From NCBI RefSeq assembly GCF_013488205.1, contig NZ_CP040908.1:1775876-1839875 (forward strand): 64,000 bases of DNA, given 5' to 3'. A model generated the notes under the pieces. That model saw only the letters and a list, made by a program, of their open reading frames with translations, was not told the origin of the DNA and did not search any database. Each line of letters opens with the position of its first letter. The stretch's first letter is position 1. Source of the stretch: Empedobacter falsenii. GTDB lineage: Bacteria > Bacteroidota > Bacteroidia > Flavobacteriales > Weeksellaceae. A program made the translations under genes and the position numbers. Positions 54,191-61,502 of the stretch are shown one piece after another.

Positions 54191-54198
54191 CAAAATTA
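54191..54198 (-). promoter_or_regulatory. -7 box for the riboswitch-metH transcript
   Basis: The minus strand reads TAATTTTG, matching TAnnTTTG, with transcription expected to begin about 5 bases later, exactly at the 5' edge of the aptamer. Confidence 0.6.
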
Positions 54199-54568
54199 TT
54201 TAAAGTATTGAAAATAAAAAAATCAAGATTGAAAAAAACGAGTTTAGAATTTGGTTCATAGAAATAATTTTTGTTTGAAATAGTTCAAAATCTCTAATAG
54301 GTCATTTTTGAAATTTATTTTAGAAAATTATTCTTTAAAATGCTATTTTTAAAGAAATAATATTTTAATCAATTGTTAAAACTAATCGTTTTTAGAATAT
54401 TTTTAATATAAAAAGGTTTTCTTGAAAAAATATTAAGATTTGTTTTTTCTTTTAATTGTATTTTTTAGAAAATTATTTTTACATATTGATATTTATAGAA
54501 TAAAATTCATAATTTGTGTGTTTTTATTACTAATTACGGAAAATATTAAATTAAAAAGATGAAATTAA

Positions 54569-54601
54569 TTTGGATATATAGAATTCTTTCACCTAAATTT
54601 G
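54569..54601 (+). promoter_or_regulatory. Promoter for the riboswitch-homoserine dehydrogenase transcript
   Basis: TTTG (54569-54572) and TAAATTTG (54594-54601) match the Bacteroidetes -33 and -7 elements with 21 bases between them. The transcript would start about 25 bases before the aptamer. Confidence 0.65.
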
Positions 54602-54630
54602 TCCTCAGAAATAGTTCATTAAAATTTACA

Positions 54631-54727
54631 TTTTATCAAGAAAAGTGGAGGGAAATGGCCCAAAGAAACTTTAGCAACCTGATTAACAAATCAAGGTGCT
54701 AAATCCATCCTTATAGGAAAGATGAAT
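54631..54727 (+). ncRNA. SAM-I (S-box) riboswitch upstream of homoserine dehydrogenase
   Basis: The plus strand shows the SAM-I core: ATCAAGAAAAGTGGAGGGA, TGGCCCAAAGAAAC, TTAGCAACC, AAGGTGCTAAATCC and GGAAAGATGAATAAA. P1 pairs TTTTATC (54631-54637) with GATGAAT (54721-54727). The aptamer is followed by an intrinsic terminator at 54770-54811, so SAM binding should stop transcription before the gene. TGAATAAA (54723-54730) is an exact complement of TTTATTCA (54763-54770) at the foot of the terminator and may take part in switching. It is divergent from the metH riboswitch about 450 bases away. Confidence 0.93.
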
Positions 54728-54769
54728 AAAAACTACTGTAAACCAATCATTCAATAATATTCTTTATTC

Positions 54770-54811
54770 AAAATGGTTCAATTGTTTTTATGCGATTGAA
54801 CCATTTTTTTT
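54770..54811 (+). terminator. Riboswitch-linked intrinsic terminator
   Basis: AAAATGGTTCAAT (54770-54782) pairs with ATTGAACCATTTT (54795-54807), followed by T8. It lies between the SAM-I aptamer and the start codon at 54855 and is the expected attenuator. Confidence 0.88.
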
Positions 54812-54854
54812 CTTCACTTTTCTCTGATAAAAAATTATTAAAACAAAAGAATAC

Positions 54855-56036
54855 ATGAAAAAAATAAATATCGGATTGTTCGGATTTGGAGTTGTAGGAG
54901 AAGGAATTTACAAGGTTTTAGAAGAAAAACCACAATTGAATGCTGCAATTAAAAAAATTGTGATTAAAGATAATTCTAAACCTAGAAATGCTCCGTCTGA
55001 ATTATTTTCGACTAATGCGGATGATATTTTAAATGATGATGAAATAAATGTTGTTGTTGAGTTAATTTCGGATGCTGATGCGGCGCATGATATCATTATA
55101 AAAGCGTTCAATAAAGGAAAACATGTGGTAAGTGCAAATAAAAAATTGATTGCCGATCATCACAAAGAATTATTGGATTTGCAAGCAAAAAATAATGTTT
55201 CTTTTCTTTATGAAGCATCTGTTTGTGGATCAGTTCCGATTATTAGAAATTTAGAAGAATATTTTGATAATGACTTATTGAATTATGTTTCTGGAATTGT
55301 AAATGGAACAACAAATTACATTTTGACGAAAATGGCAAATGAAAATGAGTCGTATCAAGATGCCTTAAAAGCAGCGCAAGAAAGTGGTTTTGCAGAAGCT
55401 GATCCAACGGCTGATGTAGAAGGTTTTGATGCGTCGAGTAAATTAGCAATTATTACGTTGCATGCTTTCGGTAAAAAGATTGATGTTGATCAAGTTATTC
55501 GAAAAGGAATTACTTCGTTGAAAGTGGAAGATTTTAAATACGCGAAAGAAAAAAATTATACTATAAAGTTGATTGCGAATTCTAAAATTAATCATCAAAC
55601 AGGTGAAATTACATCAACAGTTTTACCAACTTTTGTTGAATTAAATAAAACAATTGCACTTGTAAACAACGAATATAATGGTGTTTTGATTGGAAGTTCG
55701 CTTTCGGATGAACAATTTTTGTATGGAAAAGGAGCAGGGCGTTTCCCAACTTCTTCTGCCGTTTTGAGTGATATTTCTGCGTTAAAATATGATTATCAAT
55801 ATTCGATTCGAAAATATGAAAACAAAGAAGAAGGAGTTTTTAATCAAACAGGAAAAAAGAGAATTTACATCGGTTTTGAGAATCAAGCAGATGATGTTTC
55901 AAACATTTTTGATGAAATAGAAGAGCGTTATCAAAGTAAAAATTATAATCACATTGTTGGTGTGATTGATATAGAAAAGCTCAAACAAAAAGAGATTATT
56001 GAAAATCCAAAACTTTCGATAATTGCGTTTGAGTAA
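54855..56036 (+). CDS. hom: Homoserine dehydrogenase
   Basis: A 393-residue enzyme that reduces aspartate semialdehyde to homoserine, the branch point toward methionine and threonine. The NAD(P)-binding GLFGFGVVGEGIY is at the N-terminus (about 7-19). The catalytic region shows YEASVCGSVPII, the GIVNGTTNYILTKM block (about 149) and ESGFAEADPTADVEGFDASSK (about 182). It lacks an N-terminal aspartate kinase domain. A SAM-I riboswitch controls it, so it probably serves methionine synthesis in particular; the downstream genes are on the other strand, so it is a single-gene unit here. Confidence 0.94.
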   Translation: MKKINIGLFGFGVVGEGIYKVLEEKPQLNAAIKKIVIKDNSKPRNAPSELFSTNADDILNDDEINVVVELISDADAAHDIIIKAFNKGKHVVSANKKLIADHHKELLDLQAKNNVSFLYEASVCGSVPIIRNLEEYFDNDLLNYVSGIVNGTTNYILTKMANENESYQDALKAAQESGFAEADPTADVEGFDASSKLAIITLHAFGKKIDVDQVIRKGITSLKVEDFKYAKEKNYTIKLIANSKINHQTGEITSTVLPTFVELNKTIALVNNEYNGVLIGSSLSDEQFLYGKGAGRFPTSSAVLSDISALKYDYQYSIRKYENKEEGVFNQTGKKRIYIGFENQADDVSNIFDEIEERYQSKNYNHIVGVIDIEKLKQKEIIENPKLSIIAFE

Positions 56037-56048
56037 ATTTTTGTGATT

Positions 56049-56079
56049 AAAAAGCCTCAATATTAATTGAGGCTTTTTT
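56049..56079. terminator. Bidirectional terminator after homoserine dehydrogenase
   Basis: AAAAAGCCTCAAT and ATTGAGGCTTTTT pair around ATTA. Confidence 0.9.
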
Positions 56080-56092
56080 GTAAATCTAAAAA

Positions 56093-56539
56093 TCAAGGTT
56101 TTTGTAAATACTTTTTCAATAAAAGTTTTAGTGGTTTATTTTTAATTAATCCAGCATAAGTCATTTCAATTTTAAAATTTTTTGAGATTAAAACCCAGTA
56201 TGGATAACTAATTTGTTCGTTTTTATCAATAAATTCTTCTAAAAATGGGTGAGTTTTTTTATCCGATTTAGGTTCATATTTTTTGTTTAAAAAAATAATT
56301 GATTCATTCGTTTCTGCGTCAAATTCTATAAAATAAATGTCGTTGTTCAGAATTTGAAGTAATTCATCATCTTTTTCTAATTGTTTCTTTTGAATCATGC
56401 AGTAACTACACCAATTGGTAGAAAAATAAAGCAGAATTGGTTTAGGATTTTCATTAAAAATTGAATTAAATTTTTCTATTGAAATCTGAGCTTGAAGATT
56501 CAATGAAGATAAAATGAATATGAAGTACCAGATTTTCAT
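56093..56539 (-). CDS. Exported thioredoxin-fold protein
   Basis: A 148-residue protein with a signal peptide (MKIWYFIFILSSLNLQAQ) and one thioredoxin-like domain. The redox motif is CSYC in FSTNWCSYCMIQKK (about 43-46), and a cis-Pro region is seen in SYPYWVLIS (about 110). It is probably a periplasmic thiol oxidoreductase. Its ATG overlaps the stop of the TonB receptor gene (TAATG), so the two are translationally coupled and likely work together, perhaps in handling cysteines of the receptor plug. That last point is inference. Confidence 0.88.
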   Translation of the reverse strand: MKIWYFIFILSSLNLQAQISIEKFNSIFNENPKPILLYFSTNWCSYCMIQKKQLEKDDELLQILNNDIYFIEFDAETNESIIFLNKKYEPKSDKKTHPFLEEFIDKNEQISYPYWVLISKNFKIEMTYAGLIKNKPLKLLLKKYLQKP

Positions 56540-58593
56540 TAGCGTAAATTGTATCGAACACCTATAAAACCTCTTGTTCCCTGCATAGGTGTATAGCTGT
56601 AATCATTTGGCTCAAAAATAACATCGTTTCTTCCTTTAGGAGGAGTAACACCATTTCCAGGTTCTCCGAATGGATCCCACCAACGAGCAATAACATCGCC
56701 TTTTGGTAAAACATTAAAAATATTTTTTACTCCAACATAGAGTTCAATATTATTTTTAAATAATTTACTTAATTGAATATTGGTAATAAAAGTTGGCTTT
56801 GAATATTCAGGTCGATAATCATTTTCTACGCGAGGTAATTTCATTTTGTCATTATAATTGGCGGTTAAATCAATAGTAAAACCTTTTTTGAATGCATAAC
56901 TTGCTAAGAAATTTCCAGACCATTTCGGTGCGTGATATTGAACTTCTTTTTCGCCATTTTCTTTTTTGTAAACATCCATATAGGTTGCGCCAAGCATTAT
57001 TTTTAGAGGAAAGTCAAATGTTGCATCTATGTTTAAAGAAACTCCTTGAGATATTGCGTATCCATCTAAATTGTCATAGATAATCTTTGTTTCGTCAGTA
57101 TCTGTATCAGCAATAATTTTGTTTGTGAAATAAGAATAGAATGTTGTGAAATCAAAGTTTAGAGCTGCAAAAGAAGTTGGTAGTTTGAACACATAATTAA
57201 TATTTCCATTATATGATTTTTCAGGTTTTAATTCATTCTCAAAAACTACTTGTCTAGCTCCACTTAATGCACGATGATCTTCTGTGAAAACATTCACAAC
57301 ACGAAATCCTGTACCAAAACTTGCTCTTAAAGTATGATGAGATGAAGGTGAAAATTTGTAAGCTACTCTTGGAGAGTGTATTCCTTTATGTGTTTTATCG
57401 TAATCAAATCTATAACCAATTAAAAGTTTATTTTCAGTATTCAAAGCCCATTCGTCTTGTACAAAAAAACCAGGAATCGGTGTGTTCATTGGATTATTCT
57501 TGATTAGATTATTATCTTCATCATATTCTCCAGTCCCTCTTGTGTTATCATCGTAATAAGTATACTTGAATGAAGTTCCTAAAAGTAAACTATGTTGTCC
57601 AATTATTTTATCCCAATAAGCTTGAGCAAAAACAACTTGTTGTTTTCCTTGATACGATTCTGTACCATAAAATGAATTCTGTTGATGAAAATTATAAGAA
57701 AATTGAGCCATTATTTTCTCTTTTAGAGGTAATTGATACATTCCTATCGCTTCAAAACGATTTGTCATAATGCTTTCTGCATAAACTTCGTCATTTCCTC
57801 TGTGTAGTTTTCTTTTCCAATTCATTTGACCTCCCCATCTATCTTCATATAAATAACGTAAAGCAACCGATGCTGTTCTATTTTCTTGACGTTCAAAATC
57901 AAATTTATTGAATAACGTGATGCGATCTTGTAATGTTACATCTGTAAAACCGTCGTTATTTTTATCTTTCTTGTTTCCATATTTAAAGTAATTAAAGCCA
58001 AATAAACCATTTACCTTTTCTCCTAAATTATATTTGTATCCACCATCAAGATTGGTTTCCAACCAAGAAGTTGTAAAAGCATCCAAAGATAATTTTGGAG
58101 CAGATTTAGGAGATTTGGTAATTACATTAATTATACCTCCCATAGCTTCTGTTCCATAAAGGGAAGATGCTGGCCCTTTTACGACTTCTATTCGTTCAAC
58201 CAAAGAATTCGGAATTCCGCTCAAACCATAAACTGTAGATAGAGAAGAAACAATTGGCATTCCATCAATTAAAATCATGGTATAAGGACCTTCCATTCCG
58301 TTAATATGAATATCACCTGTGTTGCAAACGTTACAATTTAATTGCGGTTGAACACCATTTATTAATTGTACAGCGTCAAATAATGAAGGTGTTGGATTTT
58401 TTTGAAAAAACTTCGGTGTATAGATTTCAATTGGAACTGGACTATCAGACTTTCTCACAGCTTTCATTGTTCCTGTAACTACAATCTCATCTAAATTTTC
58501 TGAAGGATCTTTTACATAAATAGAATCTTTTTGTTCCTGAGCATATGATAGAATGGAGGTTAAAGCAATGAATAAATAAAATGTTGTTTTCAT
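56539..58593 (-). CDS. TonB-dependent outer-membrane receptor
   Basis: A 684-residue receptor with a signal peptide (about 1-19), a TonB box-like segment (LDEIVVTGT), a plug domain to about 165 and a 22-strand barrel ending in GFIGVRYNLR. The plug holds NCNVCNTGDIHINGMEG with two Cys (about 87 and 90) and VERIEVVKGPASSLYGTEAMGGIINV. It imports a metal complex or other large ligand through the outer membrane with TonB energy. The divergent DtxR/MntR gene and the operator in the shared gap suggest iron or manganese control. It lacks the CarboxypepD-like SusC extension. Confidence 0.92.
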   Translation of the reverse strand: MKTTFYLFIALTSILSYAQEQKDSIYVKDPSENLDEIVVTGTMKAVRKSDSPVPIEIYTPKFFQKNPTPSLFDAVQLINGVQPQLNCNVCNTGDIHINGMEGPYTMILIDGMPIVSSLSTVYGLSGIPNSLVERIEVVKGPASSLYGTEAMGGIINVITKSPKSAPKLSLDAFTTSWLETNLDGGYKYNLGEKVNGLFGFNYFKYGNKKDKNNDGFTDVTLQDRITLFNKFDFERQENRTASVALRYLYEDRWGGQMNWKRKLHRGNDEVYAESIMTNRFEAIGMYQLPLKEKIMAQFSYNFHQQNSFYGTESYQGKQQVVFAQAYWDKIIGQHSLLLGTSFKYTYYDDNTRGTGEYDEDNNLIKNNPMNTPIPGFFVQDEWALNTENKLLIGYRFDYDKTHKGIHSPRVAYKFSPSSHHTLRASFGTGFRVVNVFTEDHRALSGARQVVFENELKPEKSYNGNINYVFKLPTSFAALNFDFTTFYSYFTNKIIADTDTDETKIIYDNLDGYAISQGVSLNIDATFDFPLKIMLGATYMDVYKKENGEKEVQYHAPKWSGNFLASYAFKKGFTIDLTANYNDKMKLPRVENDYRPEYSKPTFITNIQLSKLFKNNIELYVGVKNIFNVLPKGDVIARWWDPFGEPGNGVTPPKGRNDVIFEPNDYSYTPMQGTRGFIGVRYNLR

Positions 58594-58623
58594 ATCAAGT
58601 GAAATTTATAATCAAATTAAAAA

Positions 58624-58639
58624 GTTAGACAAATCTAAC
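58624..58639. promoter_or_regulatory. Predicted DtxR/MntR-type operator overlapping the receptor -7 box
   Basis: GTTAGACAAATCTAAC is a perfect 6-bp inverted repeat with a CAAA spacer. On the minus strand the overlapping bases 58637-58630 read TAGATTTG, a -7 box for the TonB receptor gene 30-40 bases downstream. A repressor bound here would block the receptor promoter. The metal-dependent regulator encoded next door is the obvious candidate, by analogy with TTAGG/CCTAA-type sites of DtxR proteins. Confidence 0.6.
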
Positions 58640-58686
58640 AAAAATATTATTAAAAATGAATTATTAAATTTTACTTAATTTTCAAC

Positions 58687-58694
58687 TATATTTG
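58687..58694 (+). promoter_or_regulatory. -7 box for the DtxR-family gene, predicted leaderless start
   Basis: TATATTTG matches TAnnTTTG, and the ATG at 58700 begins six bases after the last G. Confidence 0.5.
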
Positions 58695-58699
58695 TTTCT

Positions 58700-59356
58700 A
58701 TGAATTCATTGGTCGAAGAAAATTACCTAAAAGCATTATTTCATCTTTCTGAAAATGGAAAAGGAGAAGTGAATGTGAAGGATTTGAGTAAGCATTTGGA
58801 AATAAAAATGCCTACTGTAAATAGTATGATGAAAAAATTAGCTGAAAAAGAATTGGTGATTTATGAATCGTATAAACCACTTCGGTTATCTGATAAAGGA
58901 ATTTTAAAAGCTTCTTTGATTGTAAGAAAACACCGATTGACAGAGATGTTTTTGGTAGATAAAATGGGATTTGGCTGGGAGCAAGTGCATGAAATTGCTG
59001 AGCAAATAGAACATATTCAAAGTTCAATTTTTTTCGATAAAATGGACGAATTATTGAATTTTCCTAAATTCGATCCGCATGGTTCTCCAATTCCAGATAA
59101 AAACGGAAAAATAGAAATTATCAATTACAAAAAGTTGGCAGAATTTAAAGAAGGTGACAAAGTAGAAATATGTGCTGTCATTGGTTCTTCTGATGAATTT
59201 TTGAAATATTTGAATTCAAAAAATATTCATTTGAATGATGAAATTGAAATCATTTCAGTCGAAGATTTTGATGGAACAATGAAAGTTAAATTTCTAAAAT
59301 CAAATGAAATTGAATCATTTAGTAATCATGTAACTTCAAGATTGTTAGGTAAATAA
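58700..59356 (+). CDS. DtxR/MntR-family metal-dependent repressor
   Basis: A 218-residue regulator with an N-terminal winged helix (about 1-65; KDLSKHLEIKMPTVNSMMKKL), a metal-binding dimerisation domain (about 66-135; VRKHRLTEMFLV and WEQVHEIAEQIEHI with Glu and His ligands) and a C-terminal FeoA/SH3-like domain (about 150-218). It should bind Fe2+ or Mn2+ and repress uptake genes. It is divergent from a TonB receptor gene, with a palindrome in the shared region. Its stop overlaps the ATG of the next gene (TAATG). Confidence 0.92.
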   Translation: MNSLVEENYLKALFHLSENGKGEVNVKDLSKHLEIKMPTVNSMMKKLAEKELVIYESYKPLRLSDKGILKASLIVRKHRLTEMFLVDKMGFGWEQVHEIAEQIEHIQSSIFFDKMDELLNFPKFDPHGSPIPDKNGKIEIINYKKLAEFKEGDKVEICAVIGSSDEFLKYLNSKNIHLNDEIEIISVEDFDGTMKVKFLKSNEIESFSNHVTSRLLGK

Positions 59357-60954
59357 TGGTTTTGCAGTTTTTTTTATCAATCGCCTTAATTTTCTATTTT
59401 TTAGGATTTGGATTTTTATTCCAAAAAATTTTCCCTCGAATAAATTCAACTATATCGTTTACAGTTATAAATGGAATGATAGGTGTTGGGTTGATAAGTT
59501 TTTTCGTCGCATTTTTTCTTCCATTAAATTTTACATACGAAGTAGTATTAATTTCAATTGCGATTCTATCATTAATTTATCATAGAAACGAAGTGAAGCG
59601 AAGTTTGTTGAAACTGAAAAATATATCACGATATTTTTATGCTTTTATTTTTGTTGGATTGTTGGTTGCCGTTACGTATCCTTTTATTTTAGATCATTTC
59701 GGGTATTATATTCCGACAATAAAATGGCTTGATTTTGCTGGTTTTGTAAAAGGGCTTTCTAATTTTGAATGGGTTTTGGCGCAAAATAGTTTTTGGCATA
59801 TTTTGCAAGCTTCTATTAACGAAACATTGGATATTTATTATCGATTAAATTTTTGTTTATTTTTAATCTTCAATCTCTATGTTTTCGAATTGAAGCAAAA
59901 AAAACTTCTCATTTTTAATCTCCTTTTTTTATTTTTTCTAAATACTCCTTCACCAGATCTTCCTGTTTTTGTTCTTACGATTCTATTAATCAACGAATAT
60001 TTACGTTATAAAAATAAAGCATCTGATTACCTTTTTTACGCTGCTATTTTATTTGTAATTAAACCAATAAGTATTGTATTAATTTTATTTTTTGGAATTG
60101 AATATTTAAGAAATAAAGAATACAAAAATTTAAAAGACAAGAATTTATTTTTACTTATTTTTATTGCTTTATTATTTTGTTGTAAAGGAGTTATTGTTTC
60201 TGCAAATCCTTTGTTTCCTTTAGAATTTTCTTCAATAAAAGGTTTGAAATGGGCTTCACCGCATCATTTATATGAATTATCTGCACAGAACGGTAAATTT
60301 ATTCCACTTAAAGATTCGTTTACTTTTGAAGAAGTAGTAAGAATGAATACAACTGAATATTTTCAAGCTATTTTTTTTCAATCATCTTCTCGAACAATAA
60401 TTTTTCTTTTAATTATTTGTTTAACAATTTTCAATTTGTTAATAGGCTTCTATAAAAAGAATTATTTTATAAAATCGTTAATATTCTGTTGTATAGTGAA
60501 ATTATTAATAATATTAATTTTTTCTAATCAATTTAGATTTTTATTAGATGTATTAATTATTGATTTATTAATTATGTTTAAGTTAGTTAACACAAAAATA
60601 TTCAATAAATATTCAGAATTATTAAGTTTAATATTTGTATATATTACTTCATTTATTTTAATATTTTCTATTTTTAAAGGTGATTATTTCAAAAATATTA
60701 AATCATTTTCTTATATGAGAAGTATAAATTTTGATCAAATTTTAATTCCAGGAAATTATAAAGAAACTGAATTGAACATTAATAATTTAAAAATAAGTAA
60801 AACCAAATTAGAAAAATTTCTACAATATCAAATTTACCTACAACAAATCGATTCTACTGATGTAAGAAAAGGCTTTTATTTTGAAAAAATGGACAGAAAA
60901 AGAGAGAAGATTTTAAACATTTTGAAAGAAGAACAAAAAAAGCAAGTTAAATAA
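59356..60954 (+). CDS. LIC_10190-like polytopic membrane protein
   Basis: A 532-residue protein with about twelve hydrophobic segments. A conserved loop after the third segment reads FGYYIPTIKWLDFAGFVKGLSNFEW, then a Trp-containing NSFWHILQA; this resembles the LIC_10190 family, which has a GT-C-like membrane layout. A glycan or polyprenyl-linked role is possible but not shown. The ATG overlaps the stop of the DtxR-family gene, so it is translated with it. The C-terminal 80 residues are soluble and charged. Its last codons overlap the terminator of the convergent gene. Confidence 0.75.
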   Translation: MVLQFFLSIALIFYFLGFGFLFQKIFPRINSTISFTVINGMIGVGLISFFVAFFLPLNFTYEVVLISIAILSLIYHRNEVKRSLLKLKNISRYFYAFIFVGLLVAVTYPFILDHFGYYIPTIKWLDFAGFVKGLSNFEWVLAQNSFWHILQASINETLDIYYRLNFCLFLIFNLYVFELKQKKLLIFNLLFLFFLNTPSPDLPVFVLTILLINEYLRYKNKASDYLFYAAILFVIKPISIVLILFFGIEYLRNKEYKNLKDKNLFLLIFIALLFCCKGVIVSANPLFPLEFSSIKGLKWASPHHLYELSAQNGKFIPLKDSFTFEEVVRMNTTEYFQAIFFQSSSRTIIFLLIICLTIFNLLIGFYKKNYFIKSLIFCCIVKLLIILIFSNQFRFLLDVLIIDLLIMFKLVNTKIFNKYSELLSLIFVYITSFILIFSIFKGDYFKNIKSFSYMRSINFDQILIPGNYKETELNINNLKISKTKLEKFLQYQIYLQQIDSTDVRKGFYFEKMDRKREKILNILKEEQKKQVK

Positions 60955-60961
60955 CTTGCTT
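60937..60961. terminator. Bidirectional terminator within the end of the LIC_10190-like gene
   Basis: AAAGCAAGTTA pairs with TAACTTGCTTT. On the minus strand it is followed by T7 and serves the DUF1573 gene. It overlaps the last codons and stop of the plus-strand gene. Confidence 0.8.
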
Positions 60962-60966
60962 TACTA

Positions 60967-61332
60967 TTATTCTGCTTTTCCTTTTATTCTGAAAATTTTT
61001 CGAGAAGAAACCGGATCGTTAGATGTGATTGTTACGGATTTATTAAAATCTCCAGTCACAGAACCACTTGAATATTTAACGGTAATATCCGCAGATTTTC
61101 CTGGTTCGATAGGTGTTGTAGGATATTCTGGAACTGTACATCCACAAGATCCAACAACGCTTTTAAGGATTAAAGGTTTATCACCTGAGTTGGTTACTTT
61201 CATCTTAGCTGTTACTTCAGTATTCAACTTTATATTTCCAAATTGAATTTCTTCTTTTTCTAAACTAAGTGTTTGAGCAAATAAACTTGTAACGCCTAAA
61301 GCAAAAGCACCTAAAAACATTAATTTTTTCAT
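60967..61332 (-). CDS. Exported DUF1573 protein
   Basis: A 121-residue protein with a signal peptide (MKKLMFLGAFALGVTSLFAQ) and one DUF1573 domain, an immunoglobulin-like fold common in Bacteroidetes exported proteins. The core reads NSGDKPLILKSVVGSCGCTVPEYPTTPIEPGKSADI, with the family CGC motif (about 62-64). Its function is unknown; related domains occur in periplasmic and surface proteins. It is transcribed alone, convergent to the membrane protein gene. Confidence 0.93.
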   Translation of the reverse strand: MKKLMFLGAFALGVTSLFAQTLSLEKEEIQFGNIKLNTEVTAKMKVTNSGDKPLILKSVVGSCGCTVPEYPTTPIEPGKSADITVKYSSGSVTGDFNKSVTITSNDPVSSRKIFRIKGKAE

Positions 61333-61464
61333 GACGATAATTAATTTATAATCAAATGTACAAAAGAATTTTACTTTAAATAAAATTACTTTCGAATTTA
61401 TTAAAAAAACATTCCAATTTTATAATATATATTTAATATACTAGGCAGTTTAAGGCAGATTATG

Positions 61465-61472
61465 TAAATTTG
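61465..61472 (+). promoter_or_regulatory. -7 box for valS
   Basis: TAAATTTG matches TAnnTTTG and lies about 30 bases before the valS start codon. The direct repeat AGGCAG (61443-61448 and 61453-61458) lies just upstream. Confidence 0.5.
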
Positions 61473-61502
61473 CCCAAATTTATTTTAAGTCATATATAAA
61501 TA

